From Amorphoplanes friuliensis DSM 7358 (GTDB taxonomy: Bacteria; Actinomycetota; Actinomycetes; Mycobacteriales; Micromonosporaceae), in the NCBI RefSeq assembly GCF_000494755.1, contig NC_022657.1:8710001-8774000 (forward strand): a stretch of DNA of 64,000 nucleotides. Reading direction: 5' to 3'. The notes beneath the pieces are model-generated. The model was not told where the DNA came from. It worked only from the letters and a program-made list of their open reading frames with translations, and ran no database searches. Below are positions 53,156 through 61,323 of this stretch, in pieces; within the stretch, counting starts at the first letter, position 1; every line of letters begins with the position of its first letter. The translations under genes and the position numbers were made by a program.

Positions 53156-53173
53156 TTGTGAAGGCGTGCACAA
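53156..53173. promoter_or_regulatory. Rex operator (ROP) candidate
   Basis: TTGTGAAGGCGTGCACAA matches TTGTGAA-N4-TTCACAA at 13 of 14 arm positions. It lies 117 bp upstream of the rex start in the leader of the haem operon, as expected for autoregulation. Confidence 0.75.
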
Positions 53174-53299
53174 ATCGCGATCTTGATAGGAGAACTGGAC
53201 AAAGATCGAGTCGGCGTGTTAACCACCGTCGACTCCTTGCCGAGTATTACCTGTTCTCGCCCTTGTATGCCAATGACGTCGTAATGCCGACGACGAGTA

Positions 53300-53941
53300 T
53301 CACAGTGTCCGGGCCATCCGGACCGCATCGAGCAGGGTGTCCGCGACCGGGCGACCACTGGCACGCAGGCGGGACGGATCGGTGAAGCCGCCGGTGTAGA
53401 GCACACAGACGCCGCCGACCGACTCCGCGGCCTCCGCGTCGTCGAGCGAGTCACCGATCAGCACCACCTGGTCACCGGCGACCTGCTGCTCGGCGAGGTG
53501 CCGGGCCAGGTGCCCGGCCTTGAGCCCGCCGTCGACCTCGGTGGGCCGGCCGTCGATGCGGGTGAACATGCCGGTCAGGCCGTAGGTCTGCACCGCCGGG
53601 ACCAGCTCGTCGTGGAACCACATGGACAGCAGCGACTGGCTGCCCGGCCAGGCCTTGATCGCGGCCTCGGCGTCGGCCGCCAGCTTGATCGTCGTCAGCC
53701 CGACCCGGTACGCCTCGTGGAAGATCCGGTCGAGCTCCTCGAACTCCTCGGCGTCGACGGCCCGCTCGAGGATCTCGGCGTAGAACTCGGCGACCGGGCG
53801 CCGGAAGCGTCTGCGGTGCTCGTCGGAGTCGACGCTGCGCCCGCCGACCACGGAAAACGTGTGGTTGGTCGACGAGACGACCAGGGACAGGTCGTCGAGC
53901 AGCGTGCCGTTCCAGTCCCAGACAAGATGAGTGCGAGCCAC
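53300..53941 (-). CDS. HAD hydrolase, phosphoglycolate phosphatase-like
   Basis: A 213-residue HAD protein. Motif I is HLVWDWNGTLLDD with both acidic residues, a helical cap follows, and the C-terminal motif is VVLIGDSLDDAEAAESVGG. A sugar-phosphate or phosphoglycolate phosphatase activity is likely by family. GTG at 53941. The glutaredoxin stops 9 bp upstream, so the two are probably one transcript, about 260 bp ahead of rex. Confidence 0.9.
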   Translation of the reverse strand: MARTHLVWDWNGTLLDDLSLVVSSTNHTFSVVGGRSVDSDEHRRRFRRPVAEFYAEILERAVDAEEFEELDRIFHEAYRVGLTTIKLAADAEAAIKAWPGSQSLLSMWFHDELVPAVQTYGLTGMFTRIDGRPTEVDGGLKAGHLARHLAEQQVAGDQVVLIGDSLDDAEAAESVGGVCVLYTGGFTDPSRLRASGRPVADTLLDAVRMARTL

Positions 53942-53950
53942 CGCGCGAGA

Positions 53951-54199
53951 TTACAGGCGGGGCGCCCCTGCCGGTCTACTCAAATCCCGAAGGAGGCGAT
54001 CTTCCTCGACCCGCCAGTAGCCGTGCTCGCGGCCGTCGAGCAGCACCACCGGGACGCGGTCGCCGTAGTCGCGCTCCAGCTCGATCGACTCCTCCACCTC
54101 CACCCGGGTCCACTGCCCGGGGGCAATCCGGTCGAGTGTCTGCTCCGCGACCTCGCACAGGTGGCAGCCGGCCCGGCTGATCAGGGTGATGCGGGTCAT
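53951..54199 (-). CDS. Glutaredoxin-like thiol protein (DUF836)
   Basis: An 82-residue single-domain thioredoxin fold with N-terminal active site ISRAGCHLCEVAEQTL (CxxC) and the cis-Pro segment RVPVVLLDG. It likely uses mycothiol or thioredoxin electrons. Its ATG overlaps the stop of the ligase gene (54196-54199), and it is followed by the HAD phosphatase. It belongs to the neighbourhood conserved beside rex in Streptomyces. Confidence 0.9.
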   Translation of the reverse strand: MTRITLISRAGCHLCEVAEQTLDRIAPGQWTRVEVEESIELERDYGDRVPVVLLDGREHGYWRVEEDRLLRDLSRPAGAPRL

Positions 54200-55701
54200 C
54201 GCAGGGCTCCCTTGCGGACCTTGCCGATGGCCGAGTGCGGCAGCTCCGGCACCAGCTCGATGCCGGCCGGCAGCTTGAAGCGGGCCAGCTGAGTGCCGCA
54301 GTAGACCTGCAGCTCGGCCGGGGTGGGCGGCGGGTCGAGGGCGGGCACGACGTAGGCGTACGGCGCCTGACCGGTGAGCTGGTCCGGGATCGCGATCACC
54401 GCGGCCTCGGCGACACCGGGATGCGAGTCGAGGACCCGCTCGATCTCGGCGGGGTAGACGTTGAAACCGTTGACCAGGATCAGCTCGCCGATCCGGTCGA
54501 CCAGCACGAGGTCACCGTCGGCGTCCGCGTGGGCGATGTCACCGGTCCCCCACCAGCCGTCGGCGTCCGGGCCGTCGTGCCCGTCCGGCCAGTAACCGGA
54601 GAAGAGGTTGTCGCCGCGCACGACGATCTCGCCCGGATCGGTACCGGCCGAGACCTCGAGGTCCAGCTCCAGGTCGTCGGAGGACTCGGCGGTGATGTCA
54701 CCGTCGCTCCACAGCACGGCACCGTCCGCGGTGCGCAGCAGCAGGGAGACGCCGGGCAGCGGCCGTCCGATCGAGCCGATCTTCTCCCGGTCACTGACCG
54801 CGGTCGTCGTGAGGACCGGTGCGGCTTCGGTGAGGCCGTACCCGATCAGGACGGTCTTGCCGCTCGCCGCGCGGAAGCGCGCCGCGTCGGCCGGGTCGAA
54901 CGGCGCCGCGCCGCAGACCGCGGTCCGGACGCTCGCGAGCGCCTCCCGCACGGTGGGCACGACGGACCAGGCGGCGTACATGGAAGGGACGCCGACCACG
55001 GCCGTGACCTGGTGTTCAGCGATGAGGCGGAGGGTGGCCTCCGGCTCGAACCGGTCGACGAGCACCCCGCAGGCGCCGTGGTGGGCGATCGCACCGAGCC
55101 CGGTGTTGAGCCCGTAGGCGTGGAAGAACGGGATCGCCAGCAGCACCACGTCGTCACCACCGAGCACCGGCGGCTCGATCCGCGCCAACTGATCGTGATT
55201 GGCAGCCAGCGCACGGTGCGTGAGCATCGCGCCCTTCGGCCGCCCGCTCGTCCCGGACGTGTAGAGCAGAACCGCAAGATCCTCGGCCCCGGCCAGGTGC
55301 GGCGCCGCCCGCTCCCCGCTCTCCAGCTCCTCCACCGGTACGGCCACACCGGCCGACAACCGCAACCGACCCAGAACCGCATCGTCCGCGACAACGCGCA
55401 CGGCTCCGCTGTCTGACAGAGCAAAGCTCAGCTCGTCGGCGGTGTATCCGGGGTTGAGCGGCACAGCGACCAGACCCGCCCGCAGCGTGCCGAAATAGGC
55501 GATCGCGAAGCCGACGGTGTTGCCCAGCACCAGCGCGACACGATCGCCGGCGACGGTGCCGGGGGCCAGCCGACCGGCGGCCGCATCGACGCGTCTGTCC
55601 AGCTCGGCCCACGTGATGACGGTGTCCGCGGCGATCAGCGCCGGGGCGTCGGGGCGCTGCTGTGCGGACGTGCGGACCGGGTCCCGAGCACTGTTCTCCA
55701 C
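54196..55701 (-). CDS. AMP-dependent acyl-CoA synthetase/ligase
   Basis: A 501-residue ANL-superfamily enzyme. Marks are the phosphate loop LLYTSGTSGRPKGAMLTH, GYGLTEAAPV, GWWGTGDIAHADADG, RIGELILVNGFNVYP and the C-terminal catalytic Lys in AIGKVRKGAL. It activates a carboxylate, probably a fatty acid, to acyl-AMP then acyl-CoA. GTG at 55701 (VENSARDPV) was chosen because the conserved domain starts soon after; longer in-frame starts exist. It heads the ligase-glutaredoxin-HAD transcript and is divergent from bldN. Confidence 0.9.
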   Translation of the reverse strand: MENSARDPVRTSAQQRPDAPALIAADTVITWAELDRRVDAAAGRLAPGTVAGDRVALVLGNTVGFAIAYFGTLRAGLVAVPLNPGYTADELSFALSDSGAVRVVADDAVLGRLRLSAGVAVPVEELESGERAAPHLAGAEDLAVLLYTSGTSGRPKGAMLTHRALAANHDQLARIEPPVLGGDDVVLLAIPFFHAYGLNTGLGAIAHHGACGVLVDRFEPEATLRLIAEHQVTAVVGVPSMYAAWSVVPTVREALASVRTAVCGAAPFDPADAARFRAASGKTVLIGYGLTEAAPVLTTTAVSDREKIGSIGRPLPGVSLLLRTADGAVLWSDGDITAESSDDLELDLEVSAGTDPGEIVVRGDNLFSGYWPDGHDGPDADGWWGTGDIAHADADGDLVLVDRIGELILVNGFNVYPAEIERVLDSHPGVAEAAVIAIPDQLTGQAPYAYVVPALDPPPTPAELQVYCGTQLARFKLPAGIELVPELPHSAIGKVRKGALR

Positions 55702-55836
55702 GACGCCCGAGTCTGGCACAGACGGCACTCGATCGGGTCGCCGGACAGCGAGTCCCCACCCCGTTGCAAAGTGTCGTACATCGTGGCAGATGTTCTTGAT
55801 GCCGCCTCTGTGCCACTTCGGGATATTTTCGCGGAG

Positions 55837-55851
55837 CGCACACGGTGTGCG
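55837..55851. promoter_or_regulatory. Palindrome in the divergent ligase/bldN promoter region
   Basis: CGCACAC-G-GTGTGCG is a perfect palindrome with one central base. A near-repeat, GTGTGTGCG, follows at about 55857, and flanking GGAGC and GAGCTCC extend it into a larger imperfect inverted repeat (about 55833-55872). It lies in the 314-bp region between the ligase (minus) and bldN (plus) starts and could be an operator for either gene. Confidence 0.5.
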
Positions 55852-56015
55852 ACTCCGTGTGTGCGAGCTCCGCAATACTTCCCGTCTGTGTAACGGAGTC
55901 CACATATGTGGGTGCGGTCGACCTGCCGAGGCGCGGGCCGTCCCACCCCCGTTTTTTTGCGTGGACCGGTTTCGAAGACCCCCTCACCGACGGCCCGCCG
56001 GGTCAAGGAGGCGCA

Positions 56016-56966
56016 GTGAGTCATGTGTACGCCGGCGATCCGTACAGCCGCGACGTGTTCGCGGCGCGTCTCGCGCTCACGGAGGGCCTGAGCGCCCTCC
56101 GGAGGGGCATCGACGACTCGATCGCCCACGCGATCCGCAGTGACGGACCCAAGCGGACCCGGAACCGGCCGCACATCAACGAGTCCCCGAGCCGGCACCT
56201 GCCGCCCACCGGGAACGCGAAGCCGGGCAGCGGGCGTGTCGCCGTACCCGGGCGTCCGCAAGCGCCGCAGCAGGCCGGACCGGACCGCCGGCCCGGCACG
56301 CCCGAGGCCGACAGCACCGTTGTCGTCCCGACGCAGAGCACCACCGGGCCGCCCAGCGAGTCCGAGCCACCCAAATATCCGGCTCGCCCGGACCCGGGTG
56401 ACGCGGCCGCCGAGGTCTGGGGACTGGTCGAACGCGCCCAGGCCGGTGAATCCGCCGCCTTCGGTCTCATCTACGACCGCTACGTCGACACCGTCTTCCG
56501 CTTCGTCTACTTCCGTGTCGGCAACCGCCAGCTCGCCGAGGACCTCACCTCCGACACCTTCCTGCGCGCCCTCAAGCGCATCGGCAGCTTCACCTGGCAG
56601 GGCCGCGACCTCGGCGCCTGGCTCGTCACCATCGCCCGCAACCTCGTCGCCGACCACTTCAAGTCCGGTCGCTACCGTCTCGAGGTCACCACCGGCGACG
56701 TCCTGGACGCCGACCGTGAGGACCGCGGACCCGAAGGCAGCCCCGAGGCCGCCGTCGTCGACCACATCACCAACGTGGCGCTGCTCACCGCGGTCAAACA
56801 ACTGAACCCCGAACAGCAGGAGTGCATCGTCCTGCGCTTCCTGCAGGGCTTCTCCGTCGCCGAAACCGCGCGCACCATGGGGAAGAACGAGGGTGCCATC
56901 AAGGCACTCCAGTACAGGGCCGTCCGGGCGCTCGCCCGGCTCCTGCCCGAAGGGTTCCAGTGGTGA
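56016..56966 (+). CDS. bldN: ECF sigma factor, BldN ortholog
   Basis: A 316-residue sigma factor. An N-terminal extension of about 130 residues, Pro/Arg-rich, precedes sigma-2 (about 133-215: LVERAQAGESAAFGLIYDRY, DLTSDTFLRALKRIGSFTWQ, TIARNLVADHFKS) and sigma-4 (about 253-312: LNPEQQECIVLRFLQGFSVA, MGKNEGAIKALQYRAVRALA). The sigma core closely matches Streptomyces BldN, which is also made with an N-terminal pro-sequence. BldN directs aerial growth and morphogenesis genes. GTG at 56016 with AAGGAGG upstream. The RsbN-like gene follows. Confidence 0.92.
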   Translation: MSHVYAGDPYSRDVFAARLALTEGLSALRRGIDDSIAHAIRSDGPKRTRNRPHINESPSRHLPPTGNAKPGSGRVAVPGRPQAPQQAGPDRRPGTPEADSTVVVPTQSTTGPPSESEPPKYPARPDPGDAAAEVWGLVERAQAGESAAFGLIYDRYVDTVFRFVYFRVGNRQLAEDLTSDTFLRALKRIGSFTWQGRDLGAWLVTIARNLVADHFKSGRYRLEVTTGDVLDADREDRGPEGSPEAAVVDHITNVALLTAVKQLNPEQQECIVLRFLQGFSVAETARTMGKNEGAIKALQYRAVRALARLLPEGFQW

Positions 56967-57147
56967 CGGCAATTCATCCGATGTCGATCTCTGCGGGCCT
57001 CGATGCCCTGCTGGCACCCGTAACCGGTCCCGGCCGTCGTGCGTTTGTCCGGGTGCGACCAGTGGCGAGCTTCCGGCCCGCCGGTTCCGTCGCGACCGCC
57101 GGCAATGCTGCAGGCGTTTCAGTCACGAGCGAGGGGAGGTGCTGACG

Positions 57148-58305
57148 GTGAACTTGAACATCTTCGATCGCCGGAGCGCCGAGCGCTTCGCGGAGCTTCT
57201 CGACGAGACCAACGGCGGCCGTCGCCACCACGCCCGGGGGCAGGCCGACGAGCAACTCGCCGAGCTGGTCGCCATCGGGCACAGCCTCTCCGCGGCACGG
57301 CCCGGGGCTCAGGTCGATCCTGAGTTCCGGATGGGCCTGCGGGCGATGCTGGTGGCCACGGCCGAACGGGACGGCATCGGGGCGACCGCCACCGATCGCG
57401 AACAGCAGGCCGAGCCGGCAGTGCCGGCGCGGAAGCTGTTCGGACGCCGGATCCGTGCCCGCGGTGCGATCGTCATCGGCGTCGCCGCCGGTGCGATGGC
57501 CGTCTCCGGGATCTCCGCCGCGAGCGAGAACGCCGCACCGGGCGACGCCCTGTACGGCGTCAAGCGTTCGACCGAGCGTGCCCAGCTGGCCATGGCCGGC
57601 TCCGACGTCACCCGGGGTCAGCTGTCGCTGACGTTCGCCCGCAACCGGCTCGCCGAGGCGGCCGCGATGCAGGGTGACAACCCGAAGTTCGGTGACGTCC
57701 TCGACGACATGGACAACGACACCCGCCAGGGCGTCAAGCTGCTCACGTCGTCCGCGGTCACCCGCAAGGACAAGGCACCGCTCAACTCCGTCGAGAACTT
57801 CGTCGAGAGCCAGCGCCGGGTCATCACACCGAAGCTGGACAAGCTGAACACGAACAACCGTGAGCGGGCACTGGGCTCGATGAGCCTGCTCGACTCCGTG
57901 CAGGAACGTTCGAAGGATCTGCGTTCCGGTCTGCAGTGCGACACGGTGACGCAGTCCGGCAGCGACGCCATCGGGCCGAAGCTGCGGCAGTGCGCGACCG
58001 GCGCCGCCAACTCCACCTCACCCGGGCAGCAGCAGGGCCAGGGTCAGAAGGAAGCGACGACCGGCAGCGGCACCAAGGGCGACGACGAGGGCAAGAAGGC
58101 CAAGCCGAAGAAGACCGGTGAGCCGACGGCCGACCCGACCACCGACGGTGAGCCCGGTACGCCCGGCGCCACCGACCGGTCGGCCGACCCGACCAGCACC
58201 GACAGCCCGGAACCGCTGATCTCGGACATCCCGCTGGACGACGGCGGAACGGCCGACGAGGACAAGGGCCTGCTCGGCGGGCTCCTGGGGATCTTCGGAA
58301 GCTAG
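57148..58305 (+). CDS. rsbN: DUF5667 membrane protein, RsbN-like anti-sigma factor of BldN
   Basis: A 385-residue protein. A cytoplasmic N-terminal segment (1-100, LNIFDRRSAERFAELLDETN) could bind the sigma factor. One membrane helix is at about 105-126 (GAIVIGVAAGAMAVSGISA). An extracellular DUF5667 domain follows (AAPGDALYGVKRSTERAQLA, LTFARNRLAEAAAM), and a Lys/Glu/Thr/Pro-rich C-terminal tail. In Streptomyces rsbN lies directly downstream of bldN. GTG at 57148 is preceded by GGGGAGG. The tail is much longer than a bare anti-sigma needs. Confidence 0.85.
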   Translation: MNLNIFDRRSAERFAELLDETNGGRRHHARGQADEQLAELVAIGHSLSAARPGAQVDPEFRMGLRAMLVATAERDGIGATATDREQQAEPAVPARKLFGRRIRARGAIVIGVAAGAMAVSGISAASENAAPGDALYGVKRSTERAQLAMAGSDVTRGQLSLTFARNRLAEAAAMQGDNPKFGDVLDDMDNDTRQGVKLLTSSAVTRKDKAPLNSVENFVESQRRVITPKLDKLNTNNRERALGSMSLLDSVQERSKDLRSGLQCDTVTQSGSDAIGPKLRQCATGAANSTSPGQQQGQGQKEATTGSGTKGDDEGKKAKPKKTGEPTADPTTDGEPGTPGATDRSADPTSTDSPEPLISDIPLDDGGTADEDKGLLGGLLGIFGS

Positions 58306-58333
58306 CAACACAGAGCAACACCAGGAACGTGGC

Positions 58334-58373
58334 GAGGGGCGGTGTCGGACTGCAAGAGTCCGGGCCGCCCCTC
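58334..58373. terminator. Bidirectional terminator after rsbN
   Basis: GAGGGGCGG (58334-58342) pairs with CCGCCCCTC (58365-58373), and inside it CGGACT pairs with AGTCCG. It lies between the convergent rsbN-like and acyltransferase genes. Confidence 0.85.
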
Positions 58374-58383
58374 ACTGCACAGG

Positions 58384-59442
58384 TTAGCTGCCGAACGCGT
58401 CCGGGCGCTTCTCCAAAAGAGTGTGGAGTGTCGCCTGGATCGTCTCGCGCACCTCGTCGGCCAGGTTGTAGACGACCATCGGGTCGTCGGCGAACTCCGT
58501 GAGGTGTGCGGTGGGGATCGGCGGGCAGAACTCGATGAGCCACTTGCTGGGCAGCGGCACCAGACCCAGCGGGCCGAGCCACGGGAACGTCGGCGTGACC
58601 GGGAAGTACGGCATGCCGAGCAGCCGGGCCAGCGGCTTCAGGTCGGCCAGGATCGGATAGATCTCCTCGGCGCCGACGATGGCGACGGGCACGATCGGGG
58701 TGCCGGTGCGCAGCGCCGCCGAGACAAAACCGCCCCGGCCGAAGCGCTGCAGCTTGTAACGCTCGGAGAAGCGCTTGCCGATGCCCTTGAAGCCCTCGGG
58801 GAAGACACCGACGAGCTCACCCTCGCTCATCAGGCGCTCGGCGTCGGGGTTGCAGGCCACCGTCGCGCCGGCCTTGCGGGCCAGCTCCGACAGGACCGGC
58901 ATCCGGAAGACGAGGTCGGCGCCGAGCAGCCTCAGGTGCCTGTCCATCGGGTGCTGGTCGCGCAGCGCGACCGTCAGCATCAGCGCGTCCAGGGCGACCG
59001 TGCCCGAGTGGTTGCCGACAACCAGCCCGCCGCCCACGTCGGGGACGTTCTCGATGCCGAAGACCTCGGTGCGGAACCAGTCGCGGTAGAGCACCTTGAG
59101 CATCGGGTGGAACACGGAGTCGGTCAGCTCGGGGTCGAAACCGAAGTCGTCGACGTCGTACGCACCGGCCAGGCGCCGCCGCAGGAAGGCGAGCCCGCTC
59201 GCGACCCGCTGATCCCAGACGTCCACCACATCGGCCGGGCCCGCGATCCGGGGCGTCTCCGGTGGTGGCTCCGGCGCGGGCGCCGAGGCGGTCAGCTCCG
59301 GCATGGGCGGGCCTTCCACCACGACCGGCTGGGTGGGTCGCCGGCCGGGCCGGCGCCCGTTCATCCGCTTGGCCGGCGCGGACACCGGCAGCTCGAACTC
59401 GGCGTGCCCGGGCAACGCGGTGTGGAACTCGTCCTGAGTCAT
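58384..59442 (-). CDS. Lysophospholipid acyltransferase (PlsC-like)
   Basis: A 352-residue protein. After a disordered, Pro-rich N-terminus of about 75 residues comes an acyltransferase domain with the HX4D motif VGNHSGTVALDALML, then LVGVFPEGFKG and the substrate region FGRGGFVSAALRTGTPIVPV. It transfers a fatty acyl group to lysophospholipid or a related acceptor at the membrane. ATG at 59442 overlaps the stop of the epimerase gene (ATGA), so the two are coupled. Confidence 0.9.
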   Translation of the reverse strand: MTQDEFHTALPGHAEFELPVSAPAKRMNGRRPGRRPTQPVVVEGPPMPELTASAPAPEPPPETPRIAGPADVVDVWDQRVASGLAFLRRRLAGAYDVDDFGFDPELTDSVFHPMLKVLYRDWFRTEVFGIENVPDVGGGLVVGNHSGTVALDALMLTVALRDQHPMDRHLRLLGADLVFRMPVLSELARKAGATVACNPDAERLMSEGELVGVFPEGFKGIGKRFSERYKLQRFGRGGFVSAALRTGTPIVPVAIVGAEEIYPILADLKPLARLLGMPYFPVTPTFPWLGPLGLVPLPSKWLIEFCPPIPTAHLTEFADDPMVVYNLADEVRETIQATLHTLLEKRPDAFGS

Positions 59443-60575
59443 GAGGGCACGTGCTCCTCGTCCTGCGAGGCGTCCTTCGACGCATCCTGCGAGGCGTCCG
59501 GCGACGCGTCCTGCGCAGCCGCGGCGCGGACCCGGCGGATGCCGTCGAGAATGGCGCGCTCGGCCGCGACCAGCCGGTCGGCGCTCAGCGAGGCGCCGTT
59601 GCGATGGCCGTTGATGAAGTCGTCGAAGGCGGCCGCGGTCGTCCGCGGCGTGAAGCCGAACTCCTCGACCAGCCGGCTCGTGTCGACCACCCGGCCGTGC
59701 ACGAACAGGTCGATCTGGTCGAGCCCGATCTGACCGATGCCGACGTTGCGCGCGACCGCGGCCAGCGACGACAGCGTGCCCTCGGGCAGCGGCACCGAGA
59801 TCCGGCCCGCTCGGCGGACGGCCTGGGAGAGCGCGAGGACACCCGCACCGGCGACGTTGAAGGTGCCCGGATGGTCCTCGACCACCGAGCGGTGCAGGAT
59901 CTCCAGCGCGTCGTCGACGTGCACGAACTGCAGCCGCGCGTCCCGGCCGAGCACGGTCGGGATCATCGGCTGGGAGAAATAGCGGGTGAGCGACGTCTCG
60001 GCGGTCGAGCTGATGAACGGCGCGAACCGCAGCACGGTGGCATCAACCTCGGGACGCCGCCGGCGGAAACCCCGCACGTATCCCTCGATGTCGAGGATGT
60101 CGCGCGCAAAGGAGCCCCGTGGCACGGCCCGGGGCTCGGTGTCCTCGGTGAAGACAGCGGGATCCCGGAACGAGGCGCCGTACGCGGCCGTGGAGGAACG
60201 CACCACCAGCTTGCGCAGGCGGCCGGCGCTCTGGGCGGCGGCCAGCAGCTGCATCGAGCCGATGACGTTCTGTTCTTTCATCGCCGCGCGACCACCGCTG
60301 TGCGGATCGGGCGCGCTGGTGACCGCCAGATGCACGATCACCTCGGCACCGAGCTCGGCGAGGACACTCGCCGACGCACGTGCGTCGGCCCGGATCTGCT
60401 CGACGTCCGTCAGCAGGCCCGCGAGGGCAGGTGACGGCTCGTGCGGATCCAGGCCGATGACACGTTCGACGCGAGGGTCCGCGGCAAGCCGGGACGCGAC
60501 GCGGGCACCGAGATAGCGACTCACCCCGGTAACCACGACGACCCTCGGCGGGGCCGCGGGCAGAGACGTCACCAC
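59439..60575 (-). CDS. NAD-dependent epimerase/dehydratase-like protein
   Basis: A 378-residue extended SDR. Marks are the N-terminal VVVVTGVSRYLGARVASRLA, VIVHLAVTSAP, KLVVRSSTAAYGASFRDP with the SDR Tyr region, and LQFVHVDDALEILHRS. The C-terminal tail is a run of DAS repeats (DASPDASQDASKDASQD), encoded at about 59455-59515. It probably acts on a sugar nucleotide or lipid-linked substrate. Two adjacent GTG codons, 60575 and 60572, can start it. It is coupled to the acyltransferase gene. Confidence 0.85.
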   Translation of the reverse strand: MVTSLPAAPPRVVVVTGVSRYLGARVASRLAADPRVERVIGLDPHEPSPALAGLLTDVEQIRADARASASVLAELGAEVIVHLAVTSAPDPHSGGRAAMKEQNVIGSMQLLAAAQSAGRLRKLVVRSSTAAYGASFRDPAVFTEDTEPRAVPRGSFARDILDIEGYVRGFRRRRPEVDATVLRFAPFISSTAETSLTRYFSQPMIPTVLGRDARLQFVHVDDALEILHRSVVEDHPGTFNVAGAGVLALSQAVRRAGRISVPLPEGTLSSLAAVARNVGIGQIGLDQIDLFVHGRVVDTSRLVEEFGFTPRTTAAAFDDFINGHRNGASLSADRLVAAERAILDGIRRVRAAAAQDASPDASQDASKDASQDEEHVPS

Positions 60576-60618
60576 GGGCGCGCCTTTCGCATGCGGCGGT
60601 GCGGGAGGCAAGTGAGCG

Positions 60619-60639
60619 GGCCGGGCGTCACGCCCGGCC
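60619..60639 (-). terminator. Terminator after the bS22 gene
   Basis: GGCCGGGCG at 60619-60627 pairs perfectly with CGCCCGGCC at 60631-60639, with a 3-base loop. It is 5 bp downstream of the bS22 stop on the minus strand. Confidence 0.75.
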
Positions 60640-60644
60640 GGTCA

Positions 60645-60746
60645 TCACTTGCCGAGACGGCGACGCTGGACGCGGGTCTTGCGCAGCAGCTTACGGTGCT
60701 TCTTCTTCGCCATACGCTTGCGACGCTTCTTGACCACGGAGCCCAT
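60645..60746 (-). CDS. Ribosomal small-subunit protein bS22 (AURKAIP1/COX24-type)
   Basis: A 33-residue, extremely basic protein that begins MGSVVKKRRKRMAKKKHRKL and ends RVQRRRLGK. It is near-identical in actinobacteria and was found as bS22 bound near the decoding region of mycobacterial 30S subunits. ATG at 60744-60746, stop at 60645-60647. It lies between the HTH and epimerase genes, with its own terminator. Confidence 0.93.
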   Translation of the reverse strand: MGSVVKKRRKRMAKKKHRKLLRKTRVQRRRLGK

Positions 60747-60922
60747 ACGAAATGCCTCTCGAAACCATGTGGGGCCGGTCCCTGCGCACCCGCAGGCACA
60801 CCCGACCGAGCTTGACAGCGGCTCGCCCCGCACCCGGCGCCGATTGCACGCACGCGGATATCAGGGGGCGAACCGCTTCAGCGTAGCCGCCCGGTCTGCG
60901 CGGGACCAACCTGGCCCCGACC

Positions 60923-61135
60923 TCACGCCGTTTGGCTGAAGGCTCCACGCAGGTACGTGTGAACAGCGTGCTCCGGCACACGGAACGAGCGGCCGACACG
61001 TACGGCGCTGAGCTCACCGCCGTGGACGAGCCGGTAGACGGTCATCTTGGACACCCGCATGAGCGCGGCAACCTCGGCCACGGTCAGGAAGCGCACCTCA
61101 GCGAGGCGCTCCTCGGTCTGGGCTGGACCCGTCAT
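60923..61135 (-). CDS. Excisionase-type HTH regulator (BdtA/SCO3328-like)
   Basis: A 70-residue protein made up almost wholly of a MerR/excisionase winged helix: FLTVAEVAALMRVSKMTVYR then GELSAVRVGRSFRVPEHAV. This type of protein lies in the same bldN-region neighbourhood in Streptomyces coelicolor, where SCO3328 (bdtA) is a BldD target. ATG at 61133-61135; a GAGGAG sequence lies directly upstream, closer than usual. No binding site can be predicted. Confidence 0.85.
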   Translation of the reverse strand: MTGPAQTEERLAEVRFLTVAEVAALMRVSKMTVYRLVHGGELSAVRVGRSFRVPEHAVHTYLRGAFSQTA

Positions 61136-61323
61136 CTCCTCGCACCGATCCTTTCGCAGGCGCCTCCGCCGCGGCCGGTCAGGCCTTGCGCCGCGGCGGG
61201 CGGGCGCGCGTGTCATCAGTACGGTATCGAGACTCCTGTGACCAAGATGTTGCGTTCCGTGAAATCACCACAAAAAGTCAAGCCGACACGCCACATGAGG
61301 CGCGTTCTCCCCCGAAAGGTGAC

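Noticed and set aside
42457..55856. Shared TGTGCGACTCC near 42458 and 55846 as a common operator
   Set aside because: An 11-base match between two places in 64 kb is expected many times by chance, and the flanks do not agree.
55870..55900. BldD box upstream of bldN
   Set aside because: CTGTGTAAC matches one half of the published palindrome, but the other half fails at every fixed position.
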